Positions 26,077 to 33,863 of a DNA stretch of 64,000 nt are shown here, one piece after another. Position 1 is the first letter of the stretch. Every line of letters begins with the position of its first letter. The DNA comes from Elusimicrobiota bacterium. GTDB taxonomy: Bacteria; Elusimicrobiota; Elusimicrobia; UBA1565. The DNA is taken from contig DMEZ01000018.1 of assembly GCA_003450735.1 (NCBI GenBank), positions 83,880-147,879 on the forward strand, in the 5' to 3' direction. The translations under genes and the position numbers were made by a program. The notes under the pieces are model-generated. The model saw nothing but the letters and a program-made list of their open reading frames with translations. It was not told the origin of the DNA and ran no database searches.

Positions 26077-27837
26077 ATGATGATCCGAAGATTCCTCAGC
26101 GTCCTGACCGGCTTATCCTTGGTCCAGGCTTCCCTGGGTCCGGAGGTCCACCAGGCCTGCGCGCAGGTCCTCTCCCCGACCGCGGCCCTTGCGCCGGCCA
26201 CGGGAGGCATGGGCGCCGTACGCGTGGGCGCCGTACACGTAGACTTCGCAGGGCTTTCCCCGCTGTCCGGAGCCCAGGGGCTCCTTCTTCCCTCCTCGGC
26301 GTTGACCGGGGCTTTGCCTTCGGTGGTCTCGCCTGTAGTCCGGCCCGCGGCTCTGCCGGCGCCGGCAGGCCTCTCGGTCCGGGATCCCGGGACGATCCAG
26401 CGAGCCCGGCTCGCCCTTCCCCCGAGGGCCTCCCTCGCCGCCGTGGAAGAACAGGCACGCGCCCCGGCTCTCCAGGCCCCGGCTTCCGATGCGCGGGATC
26501 TTCCGAAGGCCGCCGGGCCTGACCTTCGAGAGCGGGAAGGAACGTCCTCTGCCGGCGGGCGCGTCCAGACTCCGGTCATCGACGGCGCTCAGCGCGCGGC
26601 GGTCCGCCTGGGAAAGGAAGGCTCTTCCGCCCTCGCCCAGGCCCGGGCTCTGTTCGATGGAGAGGCGGCCCGTCCCGACGGGACTCCGGCGCCCTCCGGC
26701 CAGAGCATCCCCCTGGGAGCCCTCGGCCGCGGAGAGCAGACCCGGACGCTGCGGCTCCGGCCGGCAGGCGGAGAGCGCGGCATCGCCGGCCGGATCAAGA
26801 GTTTCCAGATGCAGCTGCCCCGCGCCGTCCGGGAGTTCGTCCAGGGCGATCCCGAGGTCAGGCCTTTCGTCAGGCCCTACCGCAAGAGCATGACGGTCGC
26901 CAGCGTGATGCTCGTGCTCGTCGGGCTGGGCCGGCTGCTCACCTCCCGGCTCAACGGCGCCCTGGTGGACGCGGCGGTGGGCCGGAGCATCCCCGGCATC
27001 CTGCTCTTCGCGGGAGGCGTCCTCGTGGGCTCGGTGGCCGTGGCCGTGTGCGACACGATCAACGCGCGGATGACCCAGGAGACGGGCCAGCACCTGGCCT
27101 TCGACATCCGGACGCATCTCCTCGGGCATCTACTCTCCAGCCGCTCGAAGGGCGCCAAGGACGCGCCTTCGGACATGGGGAGCCGCCTGATCAACGACGT
27201 GGAGCGCATCCAGGACAAGAACGTCTATTCCCGCGTGAACCTGCCCTTCTATCTGGTCACGACGGGCACGAGTTTGTTCCTGATGTACGCGACCTCGCCG
27301 CTCCTGACCGCCATGGTGGCGGTGCTGAGCATGGCCCTCTTCGTCATCTCCAGCGTGTTCGGACGCAGGATGGAGGCCGTGCAGGGGCGCATCGCGAGCC
27401 GGCGCGCCGCGGCCATCGCGGGCGGCACGCGCATCATCGCGTCCGCGGAAGAGGGACGGTCGCTCTCGGGCCCGGAGCGCCGCTACCGCAGCCTGGTGGC
27501 CGAGCTCCGGGACGCCACCATCGAGAGCATCCGGGTCGCCACCGGCTACAGCTTCGTCTTCGGCCAGTCCAGCATGCTGGCCATGAACTACCTCGTCCTG
27601 CTCGTGGGCTTCCTCATCTCGGCCTGGTTCGGCAACCCGACCGTGGGAATGATCACCGCCTTCGTGGGCTACGCGGGACAGCTGAAGGGCGCCATCGAGG
27701 GACTGCTCTCGTGCTACACCAACAACCGGTCGGCCGAGGGGCAGACGCGCGGGATCCTCGACCTCCTGGGCAGGTCCCAGAAGCCGGAAGCTTCCGCACG
27801 CGCACCCGGCGCGGGCGGAGGGCGCATCGGGAAATAG
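26077..27837 (+). CDS. ABC exporter transmembrane domain without ATPase, with long exported-type N-terminus
   Basis: About 586 residues from the ATG at 26077 (ATG at 26080 is equally possible; 26056 is also in frame). It begins with a signal-like segment (MIRRFLSVLTGLSLVQASLG), continues through some 230 residues rich in Ala, Pro, Gly and Arg, and then has a type-1 ABC exporter membrane domain with about six helices and the coupling-helix region (VRPYRKSMTVASVMLVLVG onward; TGQHLAFDIRTHLLGHLL; SRLINDVERIQD). The protein ends RILDLLG-type linker then GGGRIGK-stop, exactly where the nucleotide-binding domain should begin. No Walker A, signature or Walker B follows. Either the ATPase was deleted in frame or it is supplied elsewhere. 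Confidence 0.75.
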   Translation: MMIRRFLSVLTGLSLVQASLGPEVHQACAQVLSPTAALAPATGGMGAVRVGAVHVDFAGLSPLSGAQGLLLPSSALTGALPSVVSPVVRPAALPAPAGLSVRDPGTIQRARLALPPRASLAAVEEQARAPALQAPASDARDLPKAAGPDLREREGTSSAGGRVQTPVIDGAQRAAVRLGKEGSSALAQARALFDGEAARPDGTPAPSGQSIPLGALGRGEQTRTLRLRPAGGERGIAGRIKSFQMQLPRAVREFVQGDPEVRPFVRPYRKSMTVASVMLVLVGLGRLLTSRLNGALVDAAVGRSIPGILLFAGGVLVGSVAVAVCDTINARMTQETGQHLAFDIRTHLLGHLLSSRSKGAKDAPSDMGSRLINDVERIQDKNVYSRVNLPFYLVTTGTSLFLMYATSPLLTAMVAVLSMALFVISSVFGRRMEAVQGRIASRRAAAIAGGTRIIASAEEGRSLSGPERRYRSLVAELRDATIESIRVATGYSFVFGQSSMLAMNYLVLLVGFLISAWFGNPTVGMITAFVGYAGQLKGAIEGLLSCYTNNRSAEGQTRGILDLLGRSQKPEASARAPGAGGGRIGK

Positions 27838-27844
27838 GGCCGCC

Positions 27845-29101
27845 ATGTTCTACGGCCTGAACTATTGGCCCAGAAGCCGGGCCATGTACTTCTGGGACGA
27901 CTTCCGAGCCGAAGAGGTGCGGGAGGACTTCGACCGTTTCGCGCGCGACGGCTTCAACCACCTGCGCGTCACCCTGAGCTGGGAGGCCTTCCAGCCCAAG
28001 CGGGGAGAGCCCGCCCCCCAGGCCCTTCGCGACCTCGAGACGCTGGTCGGCCTTGCCGAGGAGCGAGGCCTCCAGCTGACCTTGGCCCTGTTCATGGGAC
28101 ATATGAGCGGCGCCACTTTCGTTCCGCCCTGGCTGCTGGCCGGACCGGGCCGGCGGGGGAGGCTCTGCGACCCGCGCTTCCAGGTCGTGACGGCCGGCAA
28201 GGTCCTTCGGCCGAGACCCCTCCTCGATATCTGGACCGACCGCCGGGTCCTGGAGTCGCAGAGGATCCTGGTGAAGTCCGTTCTGGAGGCCGTCGGACAC
28301 TCGCGCGCCCTCTATGCCGTGGACCTGGGCAACGAGTCCGACAACGTCCTCCCTCCGGCCAGGACCCAAGACGCGACGCGGTGGTTCCGCGCTCTCTCCC
28401 GGTACGTGAAGCGGATCTCGCCGGCGCTCAAGGTCACTTTGGGGTTCCATGGCGAGAACCTCTTCCAGGTCAAGCGCCTGTCGATCGCGGAGATCGCTCC
28501 CGACTGCGACTTCGTGTCCTTCCATCCGTATCCCAACTACACGGACTGGATGGACGATCCCTTGGATACCGACTTCTTCCCCTTCATGATCGCCTTCCTG
28601 CGCCGGCTGACCGGGAAGCCCGTCTTCATCCAGGAGTTCGGACTGCCCGTGCCCGCGCGTCAAAAGCCGCGCACGCGCGTCGTGCGATTCCAACGCGTGC
28701 CCGGCTCTTCCCGGCCGCTGGAGAAGCAGCGGCTCTTCAACCGGCGGGCCTACGGGGAGTTCGTCTGGTCCGCCCTCCGCAAGAGCCGGATCGCCGGCAA
28801 CTTGGGGATGCTCCTATGGTGTTCCTACGACTACGGCCCCGCGCTGTCCGGGCTGGCCCCTTTGGACACGGCGCTGCATGAACGCCATTTCGGCTTCTAC
28901 GATCAGGACGGTGATCGAAAGATCCGGCGCTGGGACCTCGAGCGTCTCCTGAGGACCCCCCTCCTCCCCGCGCGGATCCCGCCGTTCGGGAAGCTGATCG
29001 CCCTGTACCGGGATCAAGACGCCCTGGAGTCCTGTCCCGTCGAGCGGAGGACCGCGTTATGGCGAGAGGCGTTCACCCGGTTTTGCCGCCGGGAAAAGTG
29101 A
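27845..29101 (+). CDS. Clan GH-A glycoside hydrolase (GH5-like, possible beta-mannanase/mannosidase)
   Basis: A 418-residue TIM-barrel glycosidase without signal peptide, so probably cytoplasmic. The acid/base Glu164 sits in the clan GH-A motif AVDLGNESDN after strand 4, and the nucleophile Glu264 in PVFIQEFGLP after strand 7. Other landmarks are FNHLRVTLSWEAFQP, DFVSFHPYPNY and GMLLWCSYDYG. It starts 7 nt after the ABC-exporter stop. A deleted second copy lies behind the sugar importer at 14.36 kb, which links this enzyme to the mannoside cluster. The fine substrate cannot be decided by eye. Confidence 0.82.
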   Translation: MFYGLNYWPRSRAMYFWDDFRAEEVREDFDRFARDGFNHLRVTLSWEAFQPKRGEPAPQALRDLETLVGLAEERGLQLTLALFMGHMSGATFVPPWLLAGPGRRGRLCDPRFQVVTAGKVLRPRPLLDIWTDRRVLESQRILVKSVLEAVGHSRALYAVDLGNESDNVLPPARTQDATRWFRALSRYVKRISPALKVTLGFHGENLFQVKRLSIAEIAPDCDFVSFHPYPNYTDWMDDPLDTDFFPFMIAFLRRLTGKPVFIQEFGLPVPARQKPRTRVVRFQRVPGSSRPLEKQRLFNRRAYGEFVWSALRKSRIAGNLGMLLWCSYDYGPALSGLAPLDTALHERHFGFYDQDGDRKIRRWDLERLLRTPLLPARIPPFGKLIALYRDQDALESCPVERRTALWREAFTRFCRREK

Positions 29102-29110
29102 CGTAGGGAT

Positions 29111-29143
29111 TTTAAGCTGAGTGAGGTCGTCCCTCGGCTCTTC
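29111..29143 (+). repeat. Dispersed 33-nt repeat, copy A
   Basis: This stretch, beginning TTTAAGC and ending TCCCTCGGCTCTTC, matches 46647-46679 at 26 of 33 positions without gaps. Six of the seven differences are transitions. Both copies lie immediately after a gene or gene remnant on the plus strand. It could be a small intergenic repeat element or a conserved 3' RNA feature. Confidence 0.4.
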
Positions 29144-29177
29144 AGCGGGTAATATAATGACGTCGCAGGTTTTGGAC

Positions 29178-29210
29178 GTCCCGAACCTACGGATTCTGGA
29201 TGTTCGGGAC
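29178..29210. repeat. Perfect 9-bp inverted repeat at the end of the transposase remnant
   Basis: GTCCCGAAC (29178-29186) and GTTCGGGAC (29202-29210) are exact inverted arms with a 15-nt loop. No T-run follows on either strand. It overlaps the stop codon region of the minus-strand transposase remnant. Subterminal hairpins are known at ends of single-strand-transposing elements, so it may be part of an IS end, but a transcription-related hairpin for the convergent genes is also possible. Confidence 0.45.
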
Positions 29211-29566
29211 GAAGACCTTGCTCAGGCACGCCGCCCAAGAGCTCACGCATCCCCGGACCCGCTCACGTGCCACCAAATCCATCTTTTTGAGGTATTCCAA
29301 CCGCTTCAGCACGATCGCCGGCCGGGCGCAGTAATAAAGCATCTCCGCCGCAGTCTCCGCCGGCATCGCCCCCATCCTCACGAAGCGCCGGAGTATGCGC
29401 CGGCGAATGCGCTCCTCCAGCACCCGCGTCTCCACCTCATTGGGCCCGAAGCAAGGCTTAAATGCAGGAGCTCCTCCAGATGGTCCTGGACGATTCGGTA
29501 GAGCGGGCTTCCCCGGGCGTCGCGGGCGCGGTACTCCATGCCCGCGAGTACGTCCAGACCCCCCAA
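29187..29566 (-). pseudogene. IS91-like (IS801/IS1294 group) transposase remnant
   Basis: In one frame (start 29566) the peptide reads YRARDARGSPLYRIVQDHL-EELLHL, like the N-terminus of IS91-family transposases (PLYRVVQDHFEEF). Near 29460 the similarity moves to another frame: VLEERIRRRILRRFVRMGAM followed by ETAAEMLYYCARPAIVLKRL, which matches the later RYMARPPISLERLxY region of the family. The zinc-finger and catalytic HUH/Tyr parts between them are absent. The remnant therefore has an internal deletion plus a frameshift. The frame ends at 29187 in a hairpin. Confidence 0.55.
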
Positions 29567-29624
29567 AAAGTTCCGGGCCGCGGGAACTTTTCAGGGCCCA
29601 CATCCGTACTTGTAGGTGGGCCCT
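29566..29624. repeat. Two adjacent strong hairpins between transposase remnant and next gene
   Basis: Hairpin 1 pairs AAAAGTTCC (29566-29574) with GGAACTTTT (29583-29591) around an 8-nt GC loop; the T-tract after the stem resembles an intrinsic terminator on the plus strand, and by symmetry the A-tract gives one on the minus strand. Hairpin 2 pairs AGGGCCCAC (29593-29601) with GTGGGCCCT (29616-29624) around a 14-nt loop. They may be IS-end structures or a bidirectional terminator. They lie 35 nt before the coiled-coil gene. Confidence 0.5.
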
Positions 29625-29658
29625 TGGGCCCTACGCCGCGCCAAGGAGAACTGGTATC

Positions 29659-30054
29659 ATGTCCGAGATGGGGAAGAAGACGAACGGCGACAAGCCCGCG
29701 ATGCAATCCGACCTCGTTGCGTTGAGAAAGGCCACGCGGGCCGACATGCAGGCCATGCTGGACAGCGGCCTAGCCGAAACGAAGACCCTCCTGCGCTCGG
29801 AGATGGACGGCATGAAGAAGGAGCTAAAATCCGACATCGCCCGCGTCGCCATCGGACTGGTCAAAACGCAGTCCGACCTGCGCGAGGTTAAGGAGAACAT
29901 GTTCACCAAGTCCGACGCGCGGGTCATCGTCGGCAGCATCGACAAGCTGACCCAGGGCCTAGCCTCCTACGAATACCGCCTGGCCGTCCGCAAGCACCAG
30001 CTCAACGACCACGAGCGCCGCATCCGAATCCTCGAGAGAAAGCCCCAGGCTTGA
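29659..30054 (+). CDS. Hypothetical coiled-coil protein
   Basis: 131 residues from the ATG at 29659, preceded by AAGGAG. I do not recognise a family. Almost the whole protein is predicted helix with heptad-like spacing (DLVALRKATRADMQAML, LKSDIARVAIGLVKTQSDLREV, KHQLNDHERRIRILE), so a parallel coiled coil is likely. It is charged, without signal peptide or membrane segment. It sits right next to the transposon remnant, and may have arrived with it. It ends 25 nt before the nitroreductase. Confidence 0.6.
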   Translation: MSEMGKKTNGDKPAMQSDLVALRKATRADMQAMLDSGLAETKTLLRSEMDGMKKELKSDIARVAIGLVKTQSDLREVKENMFTKSDARVIVGSIDKLTQGLASYEYRLAVRKHQLNDHERRIRILERKPQA

Positions 30055-30079
30055 TGCCGAGCTGAAGGACGGCTGTGCC

Positions 30080-30940
30080 ATGAAGATCTCCATCGACCGC
30101 TCCAAGTGCACGGACTGCGGCCTCTGCGTCCGGATGTGCAACCTGAACTTCGTCAAGGGCACGGACGGCCGGGTCTCGGCCGCAAAGCCTCCCCACACCT
30201 GCCTCCTCTGCGGCCACTGCAAAGCCGTCTGCCCCGCGGAGGCCATCGCCCACACCGGGCTCGAAAGCTCGAGCTTCAAGCGCATCGAGGGGAAGCCCTC
30301 CTACCCGGAGCTCATGGCCCTGCTCGAAGCGCGCCGCTCCCGCCGCGAGTTCACCCCGGAGAAGCTCAGCGAGGAGGACATCTCTGCCCTCCTGAGCGCC
30401 GCGGCGCAGGCACCCAACGGCTGCAACAAGCGCAACGTGGGCTACATCGTCGTCACGGACCCCGCGGTGCTCAAGGGACTCTCGCTGGGCATCGGCGAAC
30501 AGACCCTCCAGCTGGCCCAGAAGCTCGCCTCCCCCTTCTGGCGGCCTCTGATCGACCTCTTCTTCGGGCGACAGCTCAAGGAGTTCGGGCCCCTCCTGCC
30601 CCTGCTCAAGCCCATGGCCGAGGAGACCCTCAAGGGCAACGACAAGGTGCTCTGGAAGGCCCCCTGCGCCATCCTCCTCCACACCTCCCCCCACGACTCC
30701 TGCGGGGCGGAGGACGCGGTCTACTGCGGGGCGAACATCCTGCTCGCGGCCGAGGCCCTGGGCCTGGGCGCCTGCGTCCTGGGTTTCCTGACCGAGCCGG
30801 TCAACCGGGACCGGAAACTCGCAAAGCTCGTGCGCCTGCCCAAGGGGCGCGTGGTGCGCACCAGCCTGTGCGTGGGGCACCCGGCCTTCCCCTACAGCCA
30901 AGGCGTGCGCCGGCCCGCCCCGGACGCAGTCCGGGTGTAG
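30080..30940 (+). CDS. Ferredoxin-nitroreductase fusion
   Basis: 286 residues. An N-terminal 2[4Fe-4S] ferredoxin domain (residues about 1-60) has two clusters of cysteines: CTDCGLCVRMC and CLLCGHCKAVCP. From about residue 75 a nitroreductase FMN domain follows (EARRSRREFTPEKLSEEDI, AAAQAPNGCNKRNVGYIVV, AEDAVYCGANILLAAEALGLGACVLGFL). In such fusions electrons pass from the ferredoxin to FMN; substrates are usually quinones, nitro compounds or flavin-linked reductions and are not predictable here. No operon partner is evident. Confidence 0.88.
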   Translation: MKISIDRSKCTDCGLCVRMCNLNFVKGTDGRVSAAKPPHTCLLCGHCKAVCPAEAIAHTGLESSSFKRIEGKPSYPELMALLEARRSRREFTPEKLSEEDISALLSAAAQAPNGCNKRNVGYIVVTDPAVLKGLSLGIGEQTLQLAQKLASPFWRPLIDLFFGRQLKEFGPLLPLLKPMAEETLKGNDKVLWKAPCAILLHTSPHDSCGAEDAVYCGANILLAAEALGLGACVLGFLTEPVNRDRKLAKLVRLPKGRVVRTSLCVGHPAFPYSQGVRRPAPDAVRV

Positions 30941-31012
30941 TCGTTCGCGATAGGAACTCGGGCAGATGAAGAAGACCCTCGCGGCCCTGAAGGCGCTCGC
31001 CCGCTAAGGGCC

Positions 31013-31375
31013 TCAGACCTGCCGGCGGACGGTCTCGTAGGAGAAGGCCGGCAGGCAGATGGCGAGGTACTCCGCGCCTCCCGGCTCGGGCGTGGAATAG
31101 CGCACGCGCTCGCCGGGTCCCATCATGATGGCCTGCTGGGCGCGCACCTCGAAGACGCCGGCGTCCGTCTCCACCTTGAGCATCCCCTTGAGCACCACGG
31201 TGTACTCGGCGAAGCGGGGCTCCTGCGAGGGTTCCTCCCAGCCTCCGGGGCTGGTCATCTTGGCCACGCTGATGGTGTTGACGGCGCAGGCGACCCGGCC
31301 GATGTACTCCTCGATGACCTTGGGCTTGCTCCCCGAGGCGGGCACGATCGCGGGCTTCTCTATGAATCTGGGCAT
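31013..31375 (-). CDS. Cupin-domain protein (EutQ-like)
   Basis: 120 residues from the ATG at 31375, which has a good GGAGGT ribosome site; a longer frame upstream lacks one. A single cupin barrel is visible: EYTVVLKGMLKVETDAGVFEVRAQQAIMMGPGERVRYSTPEPGGAEYLAI. The usual metal-binding His of motif 1 is missing, so it may be a binding or structural cupin. It ends 13 nt past a short unannotated stretch after the nitroreductase. Function unknown. Confidence 0.72.
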   Translation of the reverse strand: MPRFIEKPAIVPASGSKPKVIEEYIGRVACAVNTISVAKMTSPGGWEEPSQEPRFAEYTVVLKGMLKVETDAGVFEVRAQQAIMMGPGERVRYSTPEPGGAEYLAICLPAFSYETVRRQV

Positions 31376-31421
31376 GGGACCTCCGGCACGAGAAGATGAT
31401 AACTCGAAGCAGCCCGACATT

Positions 31422-33311
31422 TCATCCGCGCCCGGCTCGCCGCGCCGCGACGACCGAAGCGGCGTGAACCAGCAGTCCCGCTAGAGTCAGGACGCTGACG
31501 AGCAGCCCTAGCCGGAAGGACGCGGGGCGGTACTCGAAGAGGGCCTCATGGCTGCCGGCCGGGACCTCCGCGCTCATGAAGACGCCCTGCCACTCGCCCA
31601 AGGGCACCGCCTTGCCGTCCACGCTCGCCCGCCAGCCGGGATAGCGGGCCTCCGCGAAGACCAAGGTCTGGGAGTCCGGAGAGCTCACCCGGGCCGAGGC
31701 CCGGCCGGGGCGGCAGTCGAGGACCTCGACCTGCGCCTCCTCTCCGGCCGCGAAGAGCCTGGGTTTCGCGGTCTTCCGGAGCTCGATGCGCATCCGTCCG
31801 CGCTCGACCTTCGAGGCGCCCGCCTCGACGTCCACGACCAGGCCGATGCCCGCCCAATCCTTCAGCTCCTCCGGAGCGTCCGGAGCCGAGAGACGCTCCC
31901 GGAACCGCTGGGCCGAGGCGAGGCGCAGGGTCTGATAGTTGCCGGCCTCCGCCAGGCCGAAGGCCATCCCGTAGGAGGGGGCCAGGAAATCCCTCATGAG
32001 GAGATAATCCTCCTCGGTCTCGAGCGTCCCGCGCCCCCAGAGCCGCATGAGCGGCTCGGCGTGCAGGACTCTTGCGCCCGGGGGCAGGAGCCGGGCCTGG
32101 CGCGCGAGCGCGGGGACGTCGGTCAGGAACTCCGGCTTGCCCCAGGCGGATTTCGGGGCCTGCGCGAAGACGAGCAGGTCCACGGCGATGAGCGCGGCCA
32201 AGCTCCAGGCCAGGCCCGGCCGGCGGATCTTCGCGACCCCCGCGGCGGCCAGCAAAGCCAGGGCGGCCGAAGCCCACAACAGCCAGTTGCTGGGGAAGCG
32301 GAAGAGGTGCAGGAAAAAGAGGCTCCGGTAGCCGGGCAGGTGGGAGCCCAGGCTGATGAGCAGGCAGGCCGCCGCGGTCCACGCCAGCAGCTTCTCCCGG
32401 GCGCCGCCTTTCCAGGCTCCCAGGGCCGCGAGCGCCGCGGCCGCCGTTCCGACGTAGAAGCACCCCATCGCCGGGTCGCCTTCCATCCGGGGGCTGAGAA
32501 GGTACCACTGGGGCAGCAGAAGGCTCTTCAGCAGGAGCCAGGCAGGAAGGGAGAACTGCGCCGCGTAGGCCGGGTCGAGCACCACGCCGCGGCTGGAGCG
32601 GGCCAGGAGCTCGACGAAGGGGATCAGCTGGACCGCCGCGAGCCCCGCGCCGATGATCCCCGCCCGGAGGAAGAGCCGCAGCCCCTCGCGGCCCCTGAGC
32701 AGGGCCAGGGCCAGGCAGGCCAGCCCCGTGATGAGGGAGAAGGAAGGGTAGCCCGCAAACCACTGCAGGGCGAAAGCCGCGCCCAACGCCGCGGCGGAGC
32801 CGGCCTCCTGGGCATAGAGGATGACCGGGACCCAGGCCGCGGCCGCGAAGTTATGGGGGAACACGACCCGGACCATGAAGAAGGCGTTGAGGGTCCCGAC
32901 CAGGGCGGCGGCCGCTCCCTCCGGCGCGAGGAGGCCCGAGCCGGGGCGTCCGTACCAGCGCCGGGCGAGAGCGGCCCAGAAGAAGCCCGCGAGCAGGGTG
33001 TGGAACACGACCCAGGTCCTCAGGAAGGCGGCGAAGTCCGGGAGCCCCGACAGCAGCCACTGCGGCGGATACAGGGCGCTGGTGATGGGGTCGGCGAGGT
33101 GCGGAGTCCCCAGGCTGCGCAGGGGGTTCCAGAGCGGCAGGAAGCCCTCCAGCCACAGGCCGCGCGCGAGGCGCCAGTTCGGGAAGGTCACGCAGAGCAC
33201 GTTGCCGTCCAGCGGGACGAGCCCCTCGAACAGCAGGCGGCGCCAAGCGGCCAGAAGGGCCGCGCAGAGGACGCAGGCCGCGGCGAGAGCTCTCAGCGGG
33301 AGCCGAGTCAT
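31422..33311 (-). CDS. YfhO-like multispanning membrane protein
   Basis: About 629 residues from the ATG at 33311, chosen because it begins MTRLPLRALAAACVLCAALLAAW, a first membrane segment. About twelve hydrophobic segments cover residues 1-400, with the luminal loops DGNVLCVTFPNW and PLWNPLRSLGTPHLADP near the N-terminus, as in GT-C/YfhO family proteins. The C-terminal third is a soluble domain ending with a further membrane helix. YfhO in Bacillus takes part in lipoteichoic acid glycosylation; Gram-negative homologues are of unknown role. It is divergent from argR. Confidence 0.72.
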   Translation of the reverse strand: MTRLPLRALAAACVLCAALLAAWRRLLFEGLVPLDGNVLCVTFPNWRLARGLWLEGFLPLWNPLRSLGTPHLADPITSALYPPQWLLSGLPDFAAFLRTWVVFHTLLAGFFWAALARRWYGRPGSGLLAPEGAAAALVGTLNAFFMVRVVFPHNFAAAAWVPVILYAQEAGSAAALGAAFALQWFAGYPSFSLITGLACLALALLRGREGLRLFLRAGIIGAGLAAVQLIPFVELLARSSRGVVLDPAYAAQFSLPAWLLLKSLLLPQWYLLSPRMEGDPAMGCFYVGTAAAALAALGAWKGGAREKLLAWTAAACLLISLGSHLPGYRSLFFLHLFRFPSNWLLWASAALALLAAAGVAKIRRPGLAWSLAALIAVDLLVFAQAPKSAWGKPEFLTDVPALARQARLLPPGARVLHAEPLMRLWGRGTLETEEDYLLMRDFLAPSYGMAFGLAEAGNYQTLRLASAQRFRERLSAPDAPEELKDWAGIGLVVDVEAGASKVERGRMRIELRKTAKPRLFAAGEEAQVEVLDCRPGRASARVSSPDSQTLVFAEARYPGWRASVDGKAVPLGEWQGVFMSAEVPAGSHEALFEYRPASFRLGLLVSVLTLAGLLVHAASVVAARRAGRG

Positions 33312-33350
33312 GGCGAGCATACTGTACCATGTTCGCCCCGCCCGGCGGGC

Positions 33351-33379
33351 TTTACACGCGCCGCGCCATGTTGTATAAT
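33351..33379 (+). promoter_or_regulatory. Sigma70-type promoter of the arginine operon
   Basis: TTTACA (33351-33356) and TATAAT (33374-33379) are separated by 17 nt, nearly consensus. Transcription would start about 33386, only some five nucleotides before the argR ATG at 33391, and no ribosome-binding site precedes that ATG, so the message is probably leaderless. The -10 lies inside the first ARG-box-like site, so repressor and polymerase would compete. Confidence 0.75.
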
Positions 33380-33405
33380 CATTCACCCTGATGAATATTT
33401 ATTCG
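33372..33405 (+). promoter_or_regulatory. Tandem ARG boxes over the promoter and start codon of argR
   Basis: Box 1 is TGTAT-AATC-ATTCA (33372-33385) and box 2 is TGAAT-ATTT-ATTCG (33392-33405). Both fit the ArgR operator pattern TGAAT-WWWW-ATTCA with one mismatch in an arm each (box 1 also has C in its spacer). They start 20 nt apart, the two-turn spacing known for paired ARG boxes bound by one ArgR hexamer. Autoregulation and arginine repression of the whole operon follow. Confidence 0.7.
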
Positions 33406-33837
33406 GAGCCGGCAGGACCCAAGCGCCGCCGCCAGGCCGCGCTCCTCGAGCTTCTGCAGGCCGAGCCGCTCGCGACCCAGCAGGAGATCGTCCGCGCCCT
33501 GCGCCGCAAAGGCGTGCGCTCCACCCAGGTCTCGGTCTCCCGCGACATCGCGGAGCTCGGCCTCGCCAAGACCGGCGGCCGCTATCAGGCGCCGTCGTCT
33601 TCGGACGCCTCCCTCGACCCCCGCTCGTCTTTGCGCGCGATGGTCCGCTCCGCCGCCCCCGCCGGACCCAACCTGGTCGTGGCGCGCTGCTCCCCGGGCG
33701 CCGCCCCCCGCGCCGCGCTGGCCGTCGACGAGCTCCGGCTCGAGGGCATCGTCGGCACCATCGCCGGAGACGACACCGTCTTCGTGGCCGTCGCTTCCAA
33801 AGCCGACGGCGAACGCCTGCTGCGCTTCTTCCGTTGA
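33391..33837 (+). CDS. argR: Arginine repressor
   Basis: 148 residues. The N-terminal winged helix (residues about 12-65) includes ATQQEIVRALRRKGVRSTQVSVSRDIAELGLAK in two helices, with the SVSRDI recognition helix. The C-terminal hexamerisation and arginine-binding domain carries VVARCSPGAAPRAALAVDE and the ligand motif GTIAGDDTVFVA. It should repress this operon when arginine is plentiful. It is the first gene of the operon, 26 nt before argG. Confidence 0.93.
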   Translation: MNIYSEPAGPKRRRQAALLELLQAEPLATQQEIVRALRRKGVRSTQVSVSRDIAELGLAKTGGRYQAPSSSDASLDPRSSLRAMVRSAAPAGPNLVVARCSPGAAPRAALAVDELRLEGIVGTIAGDDTVFVAVASKADGERLLRFFR

Positions 33838-33863
33838 GGACCCCCGTGTCCAGGAGACCCCCC

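Noticed and set aside
29187..29603. Reading the minus-strand frame as a small transcription regulator
   Set aside because: The segment with RRILRRFVRMGAM and CARPAIVLKRLEYLKK fits the later part of IS91-family transposases better, and the matching N-terminal part is found in the neighbouring frame.
30966..31007. 13-codon frame MKKTLAALKALAR after the nitroreductase
   Set aside because: It could be another start-end scar, but it is too short to tell from chance and shows no recognisable parent.
31548..33300. Very long plus-strand frame opposite the YfhO-like gene running toward argG
   Set aside because: The part over 31.5-33.3 kb is low-complexity shadow sequence; only the ArgG part from 33864 is real.
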